From assembly GCF_020268605.1 (NCBI RefSeq), contig NZ_CP084222.1, forward strand, positions 2,852,001 to 2,916,000: a stretch of DNA of 64,000 nt, read 5' to 3'. Position 1 is the stretch's first letter. Every line of letters begins with the position of its first letter. The position numbers were made by a program, and so were the translations under genes. This DNA comes from Arsenophonus apicola. GTDB lineage: Bacteria > Pseudomonadota > Gammaproteobacteria > Enterobacterales > Enterobacteriaceae. The notes below the pieces were generated by a model. It did no database searches and was not told the DNA's origin. It saw only the letters and a program-made list of their open reading frames with translations. This document shows, piece after piece, positions 42,899-52,797 of this stretch.

Positions 42899-43774
42899 TT
42901 AATCACATATTAAATCTATAAGCCATTGTAAAGATTCTTTTTTTTCAGCCTTATAATATAATTTTCCTCGAAATTCTATATTGAAAGGTGCAGGAGGAAT
43001 AGCAAAATTCACCTTATGTTGCTTACCTAATGATATATTTTTATTGGATTTAGGAATAAACGAAATACCTTTCCCATCCCCTAATATCTGAAAAACATCA
43101 TCAATACTTGAAACTGAAATTATATTTTTCTTATGCTTATCCATTAATAAATTTTTTATTCTCTCAAAACCTTTCGATAACAACATACTTTCTGTTTGTA
43201 TAATATTATTATTAAGCAGTAATTCCATTTTATCTTTATAGTTATTTATAATATTTTCAGCTGCACCTAACTCTAACTTAGAAGATAGTGCTAAGCTTTC
43301 AATATTAGTAGGTAAATTCTCCTCTTCTCTTGAACCAATAAAAATATCAGCCTGAATACGACATATAATATCTGATATTAAATGATTAGAATACTTCTTA
43401 ATATCAACAAGAATTCCCGATTCAATTGAGTCTATTTTTGATATTACTGATGCCAGATCAGGAAAATATGCATCATCTGTCGCTATATTAATAACAGACT
43501 CTTTTTTACTAGAAAAACCTAAAATTAATTTTTTTGTTGTAGCACTTACATCCTGATAATGTGGAAATAATTCTTGATATAATTTTTCCCCATTAGAAGT
43601 TAATCTTGCTCCTCTTCCTGAGTGTCGAAAAAGTTGAACACCTAACTGCCCCTCTATTTCCTTCATTCCCTTACTAAGGGCAGAAGGAGATATACATAAC
43701 TCATCTGCCGCTTCTTTAAAAGTTCCTTTTTGGGCAATAGTTATAAATTGCTCAACTCTTTTTGAGAAAAACAT
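42899..43774 (-). CDS. LysR-family transcriptional regulator
   Basis: 291 residues from ATG 43774, chosen because 'aggag' lies five bases before it; an upstream ATG at 43825 would add 17 residues that look like a repeat of the real leader ('MFFVKN' against 'MFFSKR'). The N-terminal winged helix reads 'FITIAQKGTFKEAADELCIS', 'PSALSKGMKEIEGQLGVQLF'. The effector-binding domain has 'INIATDDAYFPDLASVIS' and 'GDGKGISFIPKSN'. Low GC, like the glycosyltransferase cluster. No divergent partner gene is adjacent; 1.5 kb of gene-free DNA lies upstream. Its target is unknown. Confidence 0.85.
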   Translation of the reverse strand: MFFSKRVEQFITIAQKGTFKEAADELCISPSALSKGMKEIEGQLGVQLFRHSGRGARLTSNGEKLYQELFPHYQDVSATTKKLILGFSSKKESVINIATDDAYFPDLASVISKIDSIESGILVDIKKYSNHLISDIICRIQADIFIGSREEENLPTNIESLALSSKLELGAAENIINNYKDKMELLLNNNIIQTESMLLSKGFERIKNLLMDKHKKNIISVSSIDDVFQILGDGKGISFIPKSNKNISLGKQHKVNFAIPPAPFNIEFRGKLYYKAEKKESLQWLIDLICD

Positions 43775-45360
43775 ATTATCTCCTATATGAAAATCTGATA
43801 AAAATAAATTTTTTACGAAAAACATATTATCTTCTCTATAAAAAATTAGATAGAAGCAAAATTTTATTAAAAAAACAACTCAAAACCTATAAATAACCAG
43901 TTCAATAATTTTTATATTTTTAGAATTCTCAATGTAATAATATATAGTGTAAGCTTTTATTTCATCCTAATATAGCTACATATAACTTCTCCCTATCAAT
44001 TGTTATTACTTCTTATAACTTATAAATAATAAAATGTCACATACCTTTTTTTCATTTATTGTTTACTTATCATCAATTTGTAATCATTTATAAGAATAAT
44101 AATGAAATTTTTAAAATTTAAAAATTTATCATATTTAACCACTTATAATAAACTGTATAAAAACACATATATTTTTCATTTTTAAAAATTAAAAATTGTG
44201 ATATTGTAAAATTAATAATTCTTAGTGCATTTAAATAAAAAAATAAATAACTAGAATATATACATTACAATTAAAAAATTGTAATGTATATTTTATTTTA
44301 CTATGGTACATCACAATATTTTAAATTTATTGAATTTTGTAACAAAAGATCATGTAATGTTTTTTTGTTATAACATTACCTTCTTTGGTTTATTGATTAA
44401 AACCAAATACTAGGTATTACATTAATCTTTATATTATAGAGTTAATTAAAGATAAAAAATTTATTGTTAATAAAGAATATAATTAATTTCATATGAAAAA
44501 TTACTCATCCGAATTATATTTCTAGAGATACTCATCATATTGTAACATTAATTTTTTTATTCTTTATTTTCGATTAAAGCCATTTTTCTTCTTATGACTA
44601 CCTATTTTTTTATAAAAAGCTAAAACTTTTTAGTTTTATCTTACTTATCCTAAATCCAGCAATACCTCAACATAATCAGATTGACCTTAATAGTTAAGAA
44701 TATTAACACTAAAATAAAATAACAAAGAACGACCGAATACCTTGTAAACCTATTTTGATTAATTCTCGCACAACTAACTTTTTTCTACTTAAATTTCAGC
44801 TAAGTTTCAAAAAAATCTTATCCATATAATAAAAGCAATAATATAACAATTTCTTAGTCTACTCCCAAAGAACGTAAGTAAAATGAATACAAAAATTGTC
44901 AATTATTATAAATAACTTTTCTAAATCAATACATTAAAATTACACAATCATGCATACCAAATATGTGGTTTATAACTGTCCTGTAAAATTTAGTTGATAT
45001 CGCTATGTGACAATAGATCTATGAAGAAGCACAATTATATCAAATCTCCAATCATTCAAATGTGACCCTACACTAAAATTAATAACATTTAACTACCAAA
45101 AGAATGAAAATTGCATTTTTAGGCTGTTACAACCTTATTTTTAACCTAATTATAATTAGTAGAGGACTTTATGAGTATCGATTAATCAGAAAGCATACTT
45201 CAGTAACTATGATAAAAATTACAATTTATTAATAATAATATAGTCTTTCAACTATTAATATGAATTAAATTAAGATAATGTTTCTACAATTTGCGTTGCA
45301 ATTAGCTATTAAGTAATAACAATAATCCTATACTAAGAACTCATCATAAGGAAAATGGAT
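43775..45360. other. Long AT-rich gene-free region
   Basis: About 1.58 kb between the divergent LysR gene and fadH, the longest empty stretch in the window. No coding frame, tRNA or known RNA was seen. At its left edge (43775-43835) the LysR leader is partly duplicated (aagataatatgtttttc after agataatatgtttttc). It may be the site of lost genes. Confidence 0.6.
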
Positions 45361-47382
45361 ATGCATCTCTTTCCTCATTTATTTAAGCCATTAGACTTAG
45401 GTTATACGCAATTAAAAAACAGAGTAATTATGGGCTCTATGCACACTGGACTAGAAGAGCATCCTCAAGCTAGTGTTAGGCTAGCCACGTTCTATGCAGA
45501 AAGGGCAAAAAATAATATTGGATTAATTATTACTGGCGGCATCGCCCCTAATCACCCTGGCAGCCTTACCAAAGATGGTGCAACCCTAATTAGTAAGAAA
45601 CAAATTATTCACCATCAAAAGATTACTAATGCGGTGCATCAAGCAGGAGGGAAAATCGCCTTGCAAATCCTTCATGCTGGCCGTTATAGCTACCATCCTG
45701 ATCTAGTTGCACCTAGTGCATTACAAGCGAGTATTAATCCCTTTTTGCCTAAACCACTCAGTCATACTGCAATTTTACAAACAATTGAAGACTATGCCCA
45801 TTGCGCTGAACTTGCTTCGCTGGCAGGCTATGATGGTATAGAAATTATGGGTTCAGAAGGTTATTTAATTAACCAATTTATTACTCAATATACAAATCAT
45901 CGTGAAGATTTGTGGGGCGGTAGTTATCAAAATCGGATCCGATTTCCGATTGAAGTTATTAAAGCTGTTCGACAACGAGTAGGCCATAATTTTATTATTA
46001 TTTACCGATTATCTATGCTTGATTTAATTGAAAAAGGATCCGATTGGAGTGAAATAGAACACTTAGCAAAAGCAATCGAAATGGCTGGAGCATCGATGAT
46101 CAGTACCGGTATTGGCTGGCATGAATCGAGGATCCCGACTATTGCAATGATGGTACCAAGAGCAGGCTTTACTTGGGTCACTAAAAAATTGATGGGAAAA
46201 ATATCAATTCCTTTAATCTGCGCTAATCGCATCAATTCGCCTGAACTAGCCGAGCAGATTTTATCTGATGGCTGTGCTGATTTAGTCTCTATGGCGCGGC
46301 CTTTTCTTGCTGATTCAGAATTTATGACTAAAGCGGCGGAAAATCGTGCGGATGAAATTAATACCTGTATCGCTTGTAATCAAGCCTGTTTAGATCAGAT
46401 ATTTGTTGGTAAGCAAGCATCATGTTTAGTTAATCCGCGCGCTTGTCATGAATTAGACTTTCCATTTCGACCAGCATTAAAACCAAAAAATATTGCGGTT
46501 ATTGGCGCCGGTCCAGCGGGATTATCATTTGCTATAACCGCAGCAGAGCGTGGCCACCATATTACCCTATTTGAGCAAGAAAGTCAGATCGGTGGTCAAC
46601 TAAATCTTGCTAAACAAATCCCTGGAAAAATAGAATTCCAAGAAACAATTCGTTACTTTCAACGCCAACTGACACTAAAAAATGTTACTATTCATTTAAC
46701 TAACAAAGCCTCAGCCGAACAACTGGTAAACTTTGATGAAATCATCATTGCTACCGGCGTACTACCTAAAAAAATCCACATAGAAGGCATTGATCACGAC
46801 AGTGTCGTGAATTATTACGATGTACTAAAACACCATATTACCATCGGTTCGCAAGTAGCAATTATTGGCGCTGGCGGGATCGGCTTTGATATCGCACAAT
46901 ATCTTTGTCAAGAAATAGATAAAAGTAGCCAAGACATTGATGCATTTACTCATCAATGGAACATTGATACAACGATCACACAACCAGGCGGTATTTATCC
47001 TAAAGGAGAACATCAACTTGCTTCTCCTAGTAAAATTTATCTGCTACAACGAAAATCAACGCGTGTTGGTGAACAACTTGGCAAAACAACCGGCTGGATC
47101 CATCGCTTAAACTTACTACGTTATGGCGTTACTATGATGAATGGTGTTAGCTACCAGAAAATTGATGATCAGGGATTGCATATTTACCATAACAAGCAAA
47201 AAAAGTGTTTGCCTGTTGATAACATCATCATCTGTGCTGGCCAAGAATCCCTTCGCACTTTAGCCGACGCACTATACAAATTAGGCAAAAAACCCCATAT
47301 TATCGGTGGTGCTGATATTGCCGTAGAACTTGATGCACGGTGTGCTATTGATCAAGGAATGCGCCTTGCATATGCAATATAA
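45361..47382 (+). CDS. fadH: 2,4-dienoyl-CoA reductase FadH
   Basis: 673-residue NADPH-dependent flavoenzyme that reduces 2,4-dienoyl-CoA during breakdown of unsaturated fatty acids. The N-terminal TIM barrel (old yellow enzyme type) has 'LKNRVIMGSMHTGLEEH', 'ILHAGRYSYHP' and 'GYDGIEIMGSEGYLINQF'. The 4Fe-4S cysteines are in 'CIACNQACLDQ' and 'CLVNPRAC'. The FAD/NADPH half starts with 'IAVIGAGPAGLSFAI' and has 'VAIIGAGGIGFDIAQYL'. ATG 45361 is chosen because 'aagga' sits nine bases upstream, with ATG 45355 too close to it. Length matches E. coli (672). In E. coli it lies near alx, as here. Confidence 0.95.
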   Translation: MHLFPHLFKPLDLGYTQLKNRVIMGSMHTGLEEHPQASVRLATFYAERAKNNIGLIITGGIAPNHPGSLTKDGATLISKKQIIHHQKITNAVHQAGGKIALQILHAGRYSYHPDLVAPSALQASINPFLPKPLSHTAILQTIEDYAHCAELASLAGYDGIEIMGSEGYLINQFITQYTNHREDLWGGSYQNRIRFPIEVIKAVRQRVGHNFIIIYRLSMLDLIEKGSDWSEIEHLAKAIEMAGASMISTGIGWHESRIPTIAMMVPRAGFTWVTKKLMGKISIPLICANRINSPELAEQILSDGCADLVSMARPFLADSEFMTKAAENRADEINTCIACNQACLDQIFVGKQASCLVNPRACHELDFPFRPALKPKNIAVIGAGPAGLSFAITAAERGHHITLFEQESQIGGQLNLAKQIPGKIEFQETIRYFQRQLTLKNVTIHLTNKASAEQLVNFDEIIIATGVLPKKIHIEGIDHDSVVNYYDVLKHHITIGSQVAIIGAGGIGFDIAQYLCQEIDKSSQDIDAFTHQWNIDTTITQPGGIYPKGEHQLASPSKIYLLQRKSTRVGEQLGKTTGWIHRLNLLRYGVTMMNGVSYQKIDDQGLHIYHNKQKKCLPVDNIIICAGQESLRTLADALYKLGKKPHIIGGADIAVELDARCAIDQGMRLAYAI

Positions 47383-47390
47383 AGAAAAAC

Positions 47391-47425
47391 ACTAATAATC
47401 GCCGATAATTAGTCTTTGCTTTATG
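47391..47425 (+). terminator. Putative terminator of fadH
   Basis: Hairpin ACTAAT-A-ATC-gcc-GAT-A-ATTAGT (47391-47413), followed by a T-rich tract. It lies eight bases after the fadH stop, in the convergent gap with alx. Confidence 0.55.
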
Positions 47426-47719
47426 CTTTACTAAGCTTGCATGTATGATATAAGACAGTAACCAACATGTTTTTTTCTATAATCATGGCAAATTGTTTTT
47501 ATGGTTATAAAATGTTGTATCTACGTTAGTTAGGATAAAAAAAGATACCACCATATACAAAAACAGATTTATTAGATAAACAACTAACTAACCCTTTTAT
47601 TAATAAATTAACTAGCAGAACAAATTTAGCTAATAGAGAAATAACAATATCCCTTTTTACCATTTTTAATTAATATTAAGGGATACAGTATTATAATATT
47701 TAAAACTATTATTTAATTA
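47426..47719. other. Convergent intergenic gap
   Basis: Rest of the 337-base space between fadH and alx. AT-rich, no gene recognised. Confidence 0.5.
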
Positions 47720-48676
47720 TTAAATATGTTTTTTATATTTATTAAAGATATAATTAAAGAACATTGTCAATGTTAAAATAGCCGCAACAATAGTCAGTGA
47801 AACAGCGGTAGGAATGTGAAATACATCCATTAATAACATTTTTATGCCAATAAAAATTAAGATAATAGACAGTCCGTACTTTAGCATAGAGAATTTTTCA
47901 GCAATACCTGATAAAACAAAATACATCGCCCGCAAGCCTATAATCGCAAATAGATTTGAAGTCAATACAATAAAAGGATCCGTTGTTACTGCAAAAATAG
48001 CCGGGATGCTATCCACCGCAAAAATAATGTCACTAATCTCAACTAAAATTAATACCATAATCAACGGTGTCGCCAATAAAATGCCTTGTTGACGAATAAA
48101 AAAACGCTCATCATGTAAAGTATTTGTCATGCGTATATGAGAACCGAGCCATTTCACTAATGGTTTTTTATCAATCGATTGATCATTTTCTTTAACAAAG
48201 AACATCTTAATACCAGTGAAGAGTAGAAAAATGCCAAAGAGATACAAAATCCAGTGGAACTGTGAGACTAGCCAACTACCTGTAAAGATCATGATAGTAC
48301 GCAATACTATCGCTCCCAATACACCATAGATAAGGACTCGGCGCTGTAAATTCACCGGAATTGAAAAATAATTAAATAACATTAACCAAACAAATACATT
48401 ATCAACAGCTAATGCTTTTTCTAGTAAATAACCGGTTAAAAAAGCCATTGTTTGGCGGTTAGCAATCATTAGGCTAGTTGTTTGTTTAAAATAAAACCAT
48501 AAACCTAAGGCAAACAACAATGCCAAACTAATCCAAATTAAACTCCATATAATCGCCTGTCTTACTGTTATTTCCCTTCCCTTATGCTTACCCTGTAAAG
48601 AAATATCAATAAGTAACATAACCGCAATAACAATAGTAAAGATTGCCCATAATACGGGAGTACCAACAGTATGCAT
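47720..48676 (-). CDS. alx: TerC-family membrane protein Alx
   Basis: 318-residue inner-membrane protein of the TerC family, linked to manganese export and alkaline response in E. coli. Family hallmarks are 'EKALAVDNVFVWLMLF', 'RRVLIYGVLGAIVLRT', 'VLILVEISDIIFAVDSIPAI' and 'GLRAMYFVLSGIAEKFSMLK', with acidic residues inside membrane helices. ATG 48676 is chosen because 'aggag' lies five bases upstream and the protein then starts MHTVGTPVLW like E. coli Alx; an upstream start at 48712 lies inside the leader terminator hairpin. Control is by the structured leader directly upstream. Confidence 0.94.
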   Translation of the reverse strand: MHTVGTPVLWAIFTIVIAVMLLIDISLQGKHKGREITVRQAIIWSLIWISLALLFALGLWFYFKQTTSLMIANRQTMAFLTGYLLEKALAVDNVFVWLMLFNYFSIPVNLQRRVLIYGVLGAIVLRTIMIFTGSWLVSQFHWILYLFGIFLLFTGIKMFFVKENDQSIDKKPLVKWLGSHIRMTNTLHDERFFIRQQGILLATPLIMVLILVEISDIIFAVDSIPAIFAVTTDPFIVLTSNLFAIIGLRAMYFVLSGIAEKFSMLKYGLSIILIFIGIKMLLMDVFHIPTAVSLTIVAAILTLTMFFNYIFNKYKKHI

Positions 48677-48693
48677 ATTAGCTCCTAGAAACG

Positions 48694-48915
48694 AAAAACG
48701 GCCGAACCCCACAGAAGGCTCAGCCGTTATAATCCATTTTAGTCTTCATAGGTTTCTATTCCACTAATTTAAATTATAAGTAAACCTTGCCTACTGGCAA
48801 GGTCTCACTTACAACACAAAAGCGACTTAGAAATTCACCTGTGATGCCCGGTTACCGGGTGCATAACACCGTAATGACGATAAACCGGCTGAAGAAGTTA
48901 CTCCCCTTTGCTAGC
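48694..48915 (-). ncRNA. yybP-ykoY-type (Mn2+) riboswitch / PRE leader of alx
   Basis: The alx leader on the minus strand has the family pattern 'aaaggggagtaac' at its 5' side (about 48910-48895), several hairpins (accttgcc / ggcaaggt near 48785-48806; cccggtaaccggg near 48851-48864) and a terminator hairpin AACGGC...GCCGTT with TTTTT (48728-48694), eight bases before the alx Shine-Dalgarno. E. coli alx is preceded by the same kind of element, which responds to Mn2+ and pH. Exact limits of the aptamer are approximate. Confidence 0.85.
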
Positions 48916-49204
48916 TAATAAAATAAAAGATCTGCTACCAAAACACAAGATGTTGGTAAATGTATTTCATGAATTGTAAAAAAATAAAATATTAAATAGA
49001 AAGTCAATTTCACCGAAAATTTACTATTTAGTTATTTATGATTTTGTTAGAGTATCACATTAGTCTAATATATTATGCTTATACCTGAATTTAATATTTA
49101 AAGCTCATATACAAGCTTTTTAACTAGGATTGCATTATCTCTAATAAGGGATAATAGATAATAACTGCCAATTAGGTTTAAAGATAACGGTATTTAGGAA
49201 ACAC
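48916..49204. other. Divergent promoter region of alx and yqjA
   Basis: AT-rich sequence between the alx leader and yqjA. It presumably holds both promoters. I did not find an unambiguous pair of boxes. Confidence 0.4.
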
Positions 49205-49207
49205 TTG

Positions 49208-49873
49208 ATGGAATTAGTTAAAGAACTTTTTTTTGCACTCTGGCATCAAGATTACAATATGCTAATGAATCCTTCATTAGTATGGGCTATCTACATTATA
49301 TTGTTTGCAATATTATTTTTGGAAAATGGAATATTACCTGCCGCTTTTTTACCTGGTGACAGTTTGCTTATCCTAGTCGGTGTCCTAATAGCCAAAGACA
49401 CGATTAATTATCCATTGACAATCATTATCTTAACCGCAGGTGCCAGTTTGGGTTGCTGGATAGGATATCTCCAAGGTAAATGGCTAGGAAACAATAAAAT
49501 CGTGCAAAGCTGGCTCTCTCATCTACCTGAACATTATCACCAACGTGCTTATAGCCTTTTCCATCGCCATGGCTTGGCAGCGCTGCTTATTGGCCGCTTT
49601 CTTGCTTTTATCAGGACAATTCTACCTACCATTGCCGGCCTATCCGGTTTACCTAATGGACGCTTTCAGTTTTTTAATTGGCTTAGTGGGTTACTTTGGG
49701 TATTGATTTTAACCACTATTGGTTATGTATTCGGTAAAAGTCCACTCTTTCAATACTATGAACGCCAAATCATGAGTATTTTGATGCTGATCCCGGTTGT
49801 CTTGCTTTTTATTGGTCTAATAGGCAGTATAGCCGTAGTACTAAAGAAAAAATTTAATCGCCGTAATCCTTAA
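49208..49873 (+). CDS. yqjA: DedA-family membrane protein YqjA
   Basis: 221-residue inner-membrane protein of the DedA/VTT family, which in E. coli supports proton-dependent osmotic/alkaline tolerance and lipid carrier recycling. Key stretches are 'LENGILPAAFLPGDSLLILV' with the acidic E and D, 'GASLGCWIGYLQGKWLG' and 'GRFLAFIRTILPTIAGLSG', with the essential arginines. The ATG at 49208 matches E. coli MELL...; 'agga' lies upstream, and the TTG at 49205 is not used. In E. coli mzrA and yqjC follow; both are absent here and a terminator follows instead. Confidence 0.94.
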   Translation: MELVKELFFALWHQDYNMLMNPSLVWAIYIILFAILFLENGILPAAFLPGDSLLILVGVLIAKDTINYPLTIIILTAGASLGCWIGYLQGKWLGNNKIVQSWLSHLPEHYHQRAYSLFHRHGLAALLIGRFLAFIRTILPTIAGLSGLPNGRFQFFNWLSGLLWVLILTTIGYVFGKSPLFQYYERQIMSILMLIPVVLLFIGLIGSIAVVLKKKFNRRNP

Positions 49874-49887
49874 ATCCAACTTAATTT

Positions 49888-49925
49888 ATGCTGTTGCCTA
49901 CTTTCCTGGTAACAGCATTCCTTTC
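49888..49925 (+). terminator. Putative terminator of yqjA
   Basis: ATGCTGTT (49888-49895) pairs with AACAGCAT (49911-49918), followed by a T/C-rich tract. Confidence 0.6.
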
Positions 49926-50097
49926 AATCAAACTTTTTATCAAATTTTTATACCAATATAGTTATTTTTATATTTCAATATAACAAATTTTAAATTACCT
50001 TTAATGAGATATAGATTGATTTTATTGGATCTTTTACTATTCTCAAAGAACAAGAGTAGTAAAAATTAACGATCTTTATTGAAAAGAGGTTAACGTT

Positions 50098-50394
50098 ATG
50101 AAAAATACCGAAAACCTACGTACAGAATTAAAATCATTAGCTGATTCTTTGGAAGAAGTTTTGAACAATACAGAAAATAAGTCCAAAGCAGAAATTGATA
50201 AAATTCGCCGTAAAGCAGAAAAAGCGTTAAACGATTCTCGCCAAAAACTGAGTGATGTCAGCAGCAAAATTATTGATCAAACCAAGGAGGTTGCTGGCCG
50301 GGCTGATGATTATGTACATGAAAAACCATGGACCGGTGTTGGTGTAGGTGCCGCTGTCGGGCTGGTATTAGGCATTTTACTGGCTAGACGTTAA
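50098..50394 (+). CDS. yqjD: YqjD (ElaB/YgaM/YqjD family, membrane-anchored ribosome-associated protein)
   Basis: 98 residues. The first ~75 form a charged amphipathic coiled-coil-like region ('LRTELKSLADSLEEVLN', 'ADDYVHEKPW'). The last ~20 form a single transmembrane tail, 'GVGVGAAVGLVLGILLARR'. Family members bind ribosomes and tether them to the inner membrane in stationary phase. ATG 50098 is preceded by 'gagg' with eight bases spacing. First gene of the yqjD-yqjE-yqjK operon; yqjE starts one base after its stop. Confidence 0.92.
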   Translation: MKNTENLRTELKSLADSLEEVLNNTENKSKAEIDKIRRKAEKALNDSRQKLSDVSSKIIDQTKEVAGRADDYVHEKPWTGVGVGAAVGLVLGILLARR

Positions 50395-50395
50395 C

Positions 50396-50803
50396 ATGCG
50401 AGAAAATCAACATCCAAATGGACCGGCTAAAGGCTTGCTAACTACCTTACAACGGATAGGTTCTATTCTTGTTAATATGGTTGAGACGCGACTGCAACTC
50501 ATTGCAGTCGAGCTCGAACAAGAAAAGCAAACCTTTGTCCAACTGATTTTATTAGCCGGTACCACATTACTATTGATCGCATTCGGCCTGATGAGTTTGC
50601 TGGTATTAATTTTTCTTATGGTTGATCCCGCCTATCGTATACAAGTGGTTGCTATTACAACAGCTGTTTTACTTATCCTGGCATTATTAGGTACTTGCTG
50701 GACATTAAAAATAGCCCATCGCACGTCTCTATTAGCGGCAACCCGTGAACAATTAAAGCAGGATATCAAACAGTTAAAACAGGATGAACATGAAACTGAG
50801 TAA
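50396..50803 (+). CDS. yqjE: YqjE-family inner-membrane protein
   Basis: 135 residues with two transmembrane segments (about 47-70 and 80-105) and charged ends: 'LVNMVETRLQLIAVELEQEK' before the first and a Lys/Gln-rich tail ('LKQDIKQLKQDEHETE') after the second. It fits the YqjE/DUF1469 family. It lies one base after yqjD and overlaps yqjK, as in E. coli. Molecular function unknown; presumed partner of YqjD in membrane association. Confidence 0.9.
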   Translation: MRENQHPNGPAKGLLTTLQRIGSILVNMVETRLQLIAVELEQEKQTFVQLILLAGTTLLLIAFGLMSLLVLIFLMVDPAYRIQVVAITTAVLLILALLGTCWTLKIAHRTSLLAATREQLKQDIKQLKQDEHETE

Positions 50804-51086
50804 AGCGAAACAATTGGCATTAAAAAAGCAGCAATTGTTAACCAATATTCAGCAGCAGCGTAATGTGCTGTCCGCAACTTCTGAGCATTGGTTAGCAATT
50901 ACTGCACCCTATGATCGTACCTGGCAAAAGATGCTAGCTTTCAAACCATTGGTTATTGCAAGTTTTTCATTAATTGCACTCTATCATATTCGTCATCCTA
51001 AAAAACTTTATCGCCTCAGTCGACGCGCTATTGGTATTTGGGGAATAGCAAAAACTTTACAAACATTTATAGCAAAAAAAGCGTAA
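50790..51086 (+). CDS. yqjK: YqjK-family protein
   Basis: 98 residues starting at ATG 50790 ('agga' five bases upstream); the ATG at 50784 is less likely. Basic N-terminus ('KLSKAKQLALKKQQLLTNIQ'), then a hydrophobic stretch 'FKPLVIASFSLIALYHIRH' and a basic end. It overlaps the end of yqjE by 14 bases. Third gene of the yqjDEK operon; function unknown, probably envelope-associated. Confidence 0.85.
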   Translation: MKLSKAKQLALKKQQLLTNIQQQRNVLSATSEHWLAITAPYDRTWQKMLAFKPLVIASFSLIALYHIRHPKKLYRLSRRAIGIWGIAKTLQTFIAKKA

Positions 51087-51312
51087 CCGATTGGCAAATT
51101 CGAAAAAAACTTCCTCCTATCAATAACAAATTATCCTCCATTAATTCATTCAATTTTTTTGCATAATAGATTGAATTTTTCTGGCTAGTATTTTTAATAA
51201 TCTAGGCTTTACTATAAATAAAACAGCAATTAATTAATTCTTGTTTGGCAGTCAAACGTTCACTACAGATTAAAACCCTTACTTTAAATAGTAAGCTTTA
51301 AGAAGGATGTAT

Positions 51313-51708
51313 ATGAAAAACATAGAGAATATCACAATCCTGGTGGCTCGTATTTTAATGCCACTGTTATTTATTTTTGCCGGCTATGGTAAGCTTGGCA
51401 GTGGTTATATTGAAACCCAGCAATATATGCATGCAATGGGCGTGCCGGCTTTTTTACTGCCATTAACTATTTTATTAGAGCTTGGCGGTGGCATCGCGAT
51501 CCTATTTGGTTTTTTAACGCGAACCACAGCTATTTTTACCGTTGCTTTTAGTTTGTTAACCGCTTTTATTTTTCACTTCAACTTTGCCGAAGGCGATAAC
51601 CAATTGATGTTTTTAAAAGATCTCTCTATCGCTGGCGGTTATATGCTATTAGCCATTCTCGGGCCAGGCAAATTCAGTATCGATCACTGGTTAAATAAAA
51701 AATGGTAA
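51313..51708 (+). CDS. yqjF: DoxX-family inner-membrane protein YqjF
   Basis: 131-residue DoxX-like protein with four hydrophobic segments: 'VARILMPLLFIFAGYGKL', 'LPLTILLELGGGIAILFGF', 'AIFTVAFSLLTAFIFHFNF' and 'LSIAGGYMLLAILGPG'. The ATG at 51313 fits E. coli YqjF (MKKLEDV...), with 'aagga' six bases upstream. In E. coli yqjF expression responds to aromatic/nitro compounds through YhaJ, whose gene is next to it here. Function unsettled. Confidence 0.92.
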   Translation: MKNIENITILVARILMPLLFIFAGYGKLGSGYIETQQYMHAMGVPAFLLPLTILLELGGGIAILFGFLTRTTAIFTVAFSLLTAFIFHFNFAEGDNQLMFLKDLSIAGGYMLLAILGPGKFSIDHWLNKKW

Positions 51709-51718
51709 TATAACGTTT

Positions 51719-51741
51719 GGGCGATCATATTACCATCGCCC
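51719..51741. terminator. Putative bidirectional hairpin between yqjF and yhaJ
   Basis: GGGCGAT (51719-51725) pairs with ATCGCCC (51735-51741) between two convergent genes. T-tracts are poor, so it is a moderate call. Confidence 0.4.
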
Positions 51742-51766
51742 ATAAGTAAAATTTAACCAACTATTT

Positions 51767-52684
51767 TTAAGCTAAATGATCGGTATTGTGATCACTATTA
51801 AACAACTGTGGAATTTGACGCAAGCACCAAAATTTAGCTTCACCAATTTTGCCACGATGCCAAGCCATAATAATATTCGTCTCATGGCTATATTCTGATC
51901 CGACGACACGTAATCGCCCCTCTTTAATATCTTTTTCAACCAACCTATAAGGCATAGTCGCAACACCCAATCCTGCTAATAAAGCACGACGTTTTTCATC
52001 AAGCGAACTTACTGTTAATCGCTGCTGTTTATCTAATAACTGTACCGTTAAGACTGGTCGTTCTTTGGCGGTATCTGCAATAGCAATTCCACGATATTTA
52101 ATCCGTGTCATGTCGGAAAGTGGCTCTGGCTCTTGATGAATAGGATGCTCAGGACTAGCAACATAAACATTATTGATAGTACCAAGTAAACGACTATTAA
52201 TTTCAGGTGAAGAACGAAAATGCAAATCAGGTGCAATCACAATATCTGCTTTACCGGTTTCTAAACATTCCCATGCGCCGGCTAACACTTCAGTTAACAA
52301 ACTGAGCTGAGTTTCCGATTTTTGTGCTAATTTATCGACTAAAGGGAAAAGTGTTGAGACCGGGATCAATACTTCACAAACAATGGTAAGATAGGGTTCC
52401 CAACCACGCGCCAAGGCTTCAGCATCAACCACAAGTTTATCGGCCGCTTCTAACAATAATCGCCCCCGCTCCAACAACATCCGTCCAACATCAGTAAAAC
52501 GTGTCCGATGGCCAGAACGATCAAAAAGCTCCACATCGAGCTCTTCTTCCAATTTTTGCATCGTATAACTTAATGCAGAAGGGACTTTACCTAATTCATC
52601 AGCTGCTGCTGCAAAACTTCCGCGTCGATCAATCGCATTCATTACGCGTAACGCATCTAATGTTAGTGCACGCTCTTTACTCAT
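51767..52684 (-). CDS. yhaJ: LysR-family regulator YhaJ
   Basis: 305 residues from ATG 52684 ('MSKERALTLDALRVM', matching E. coli YhaJ MAKERALTLEALRVM); four extra residues from 52696 are unlikely. The DNA-binding domain reads 'GSFAAAADELGKVPSALSYT' and the effector domain has 'EVLAGAWECLETGKADIVIA' and 'LLAGLGVATMPYRLVEKDI'. In E. coli it activates yqjF in response to aromatic compound degradation products. It is divergent from yhaK and convergent with yqjF. Confidence 0.94.
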   Translation of the reverse strand: MSKERALTLDALRVMNAIDRRGSFAAAADELGKVPSALSYTMQKLEEELDVELFDRSGHRTRFTDVGRMLLERGRLLLEAADKLVVDAEALARGWEPYLTIVCEVLIPVSTLFPLVDKLAQKSETQLSLLTEVLAGAWECLETGKADIVIAPDLHFRSSPEINSRLLGTINNVYVASPEHPIHQEPEPLSDMTRIKYRGIAIADTAKERPVLTVQLLDKQQRLTVSSLDEKRRALLAGLGVATMPYRLVEKDIKEGRLRVVGSEYSHETNIIMAWHRGKIGEAKFWCLRQIPQLFNSDHNTDHLA

Positions 52685-52797
52685 AAAAAATCTCAATCAA
52701 GAAATTTGAATGTTTAACTCAGATTAACTAGCTAACAATTTTTCGTCTAGTTAATTATTATTTTTTCATCATAAATTATCTGAAAGGTAAAATTACT

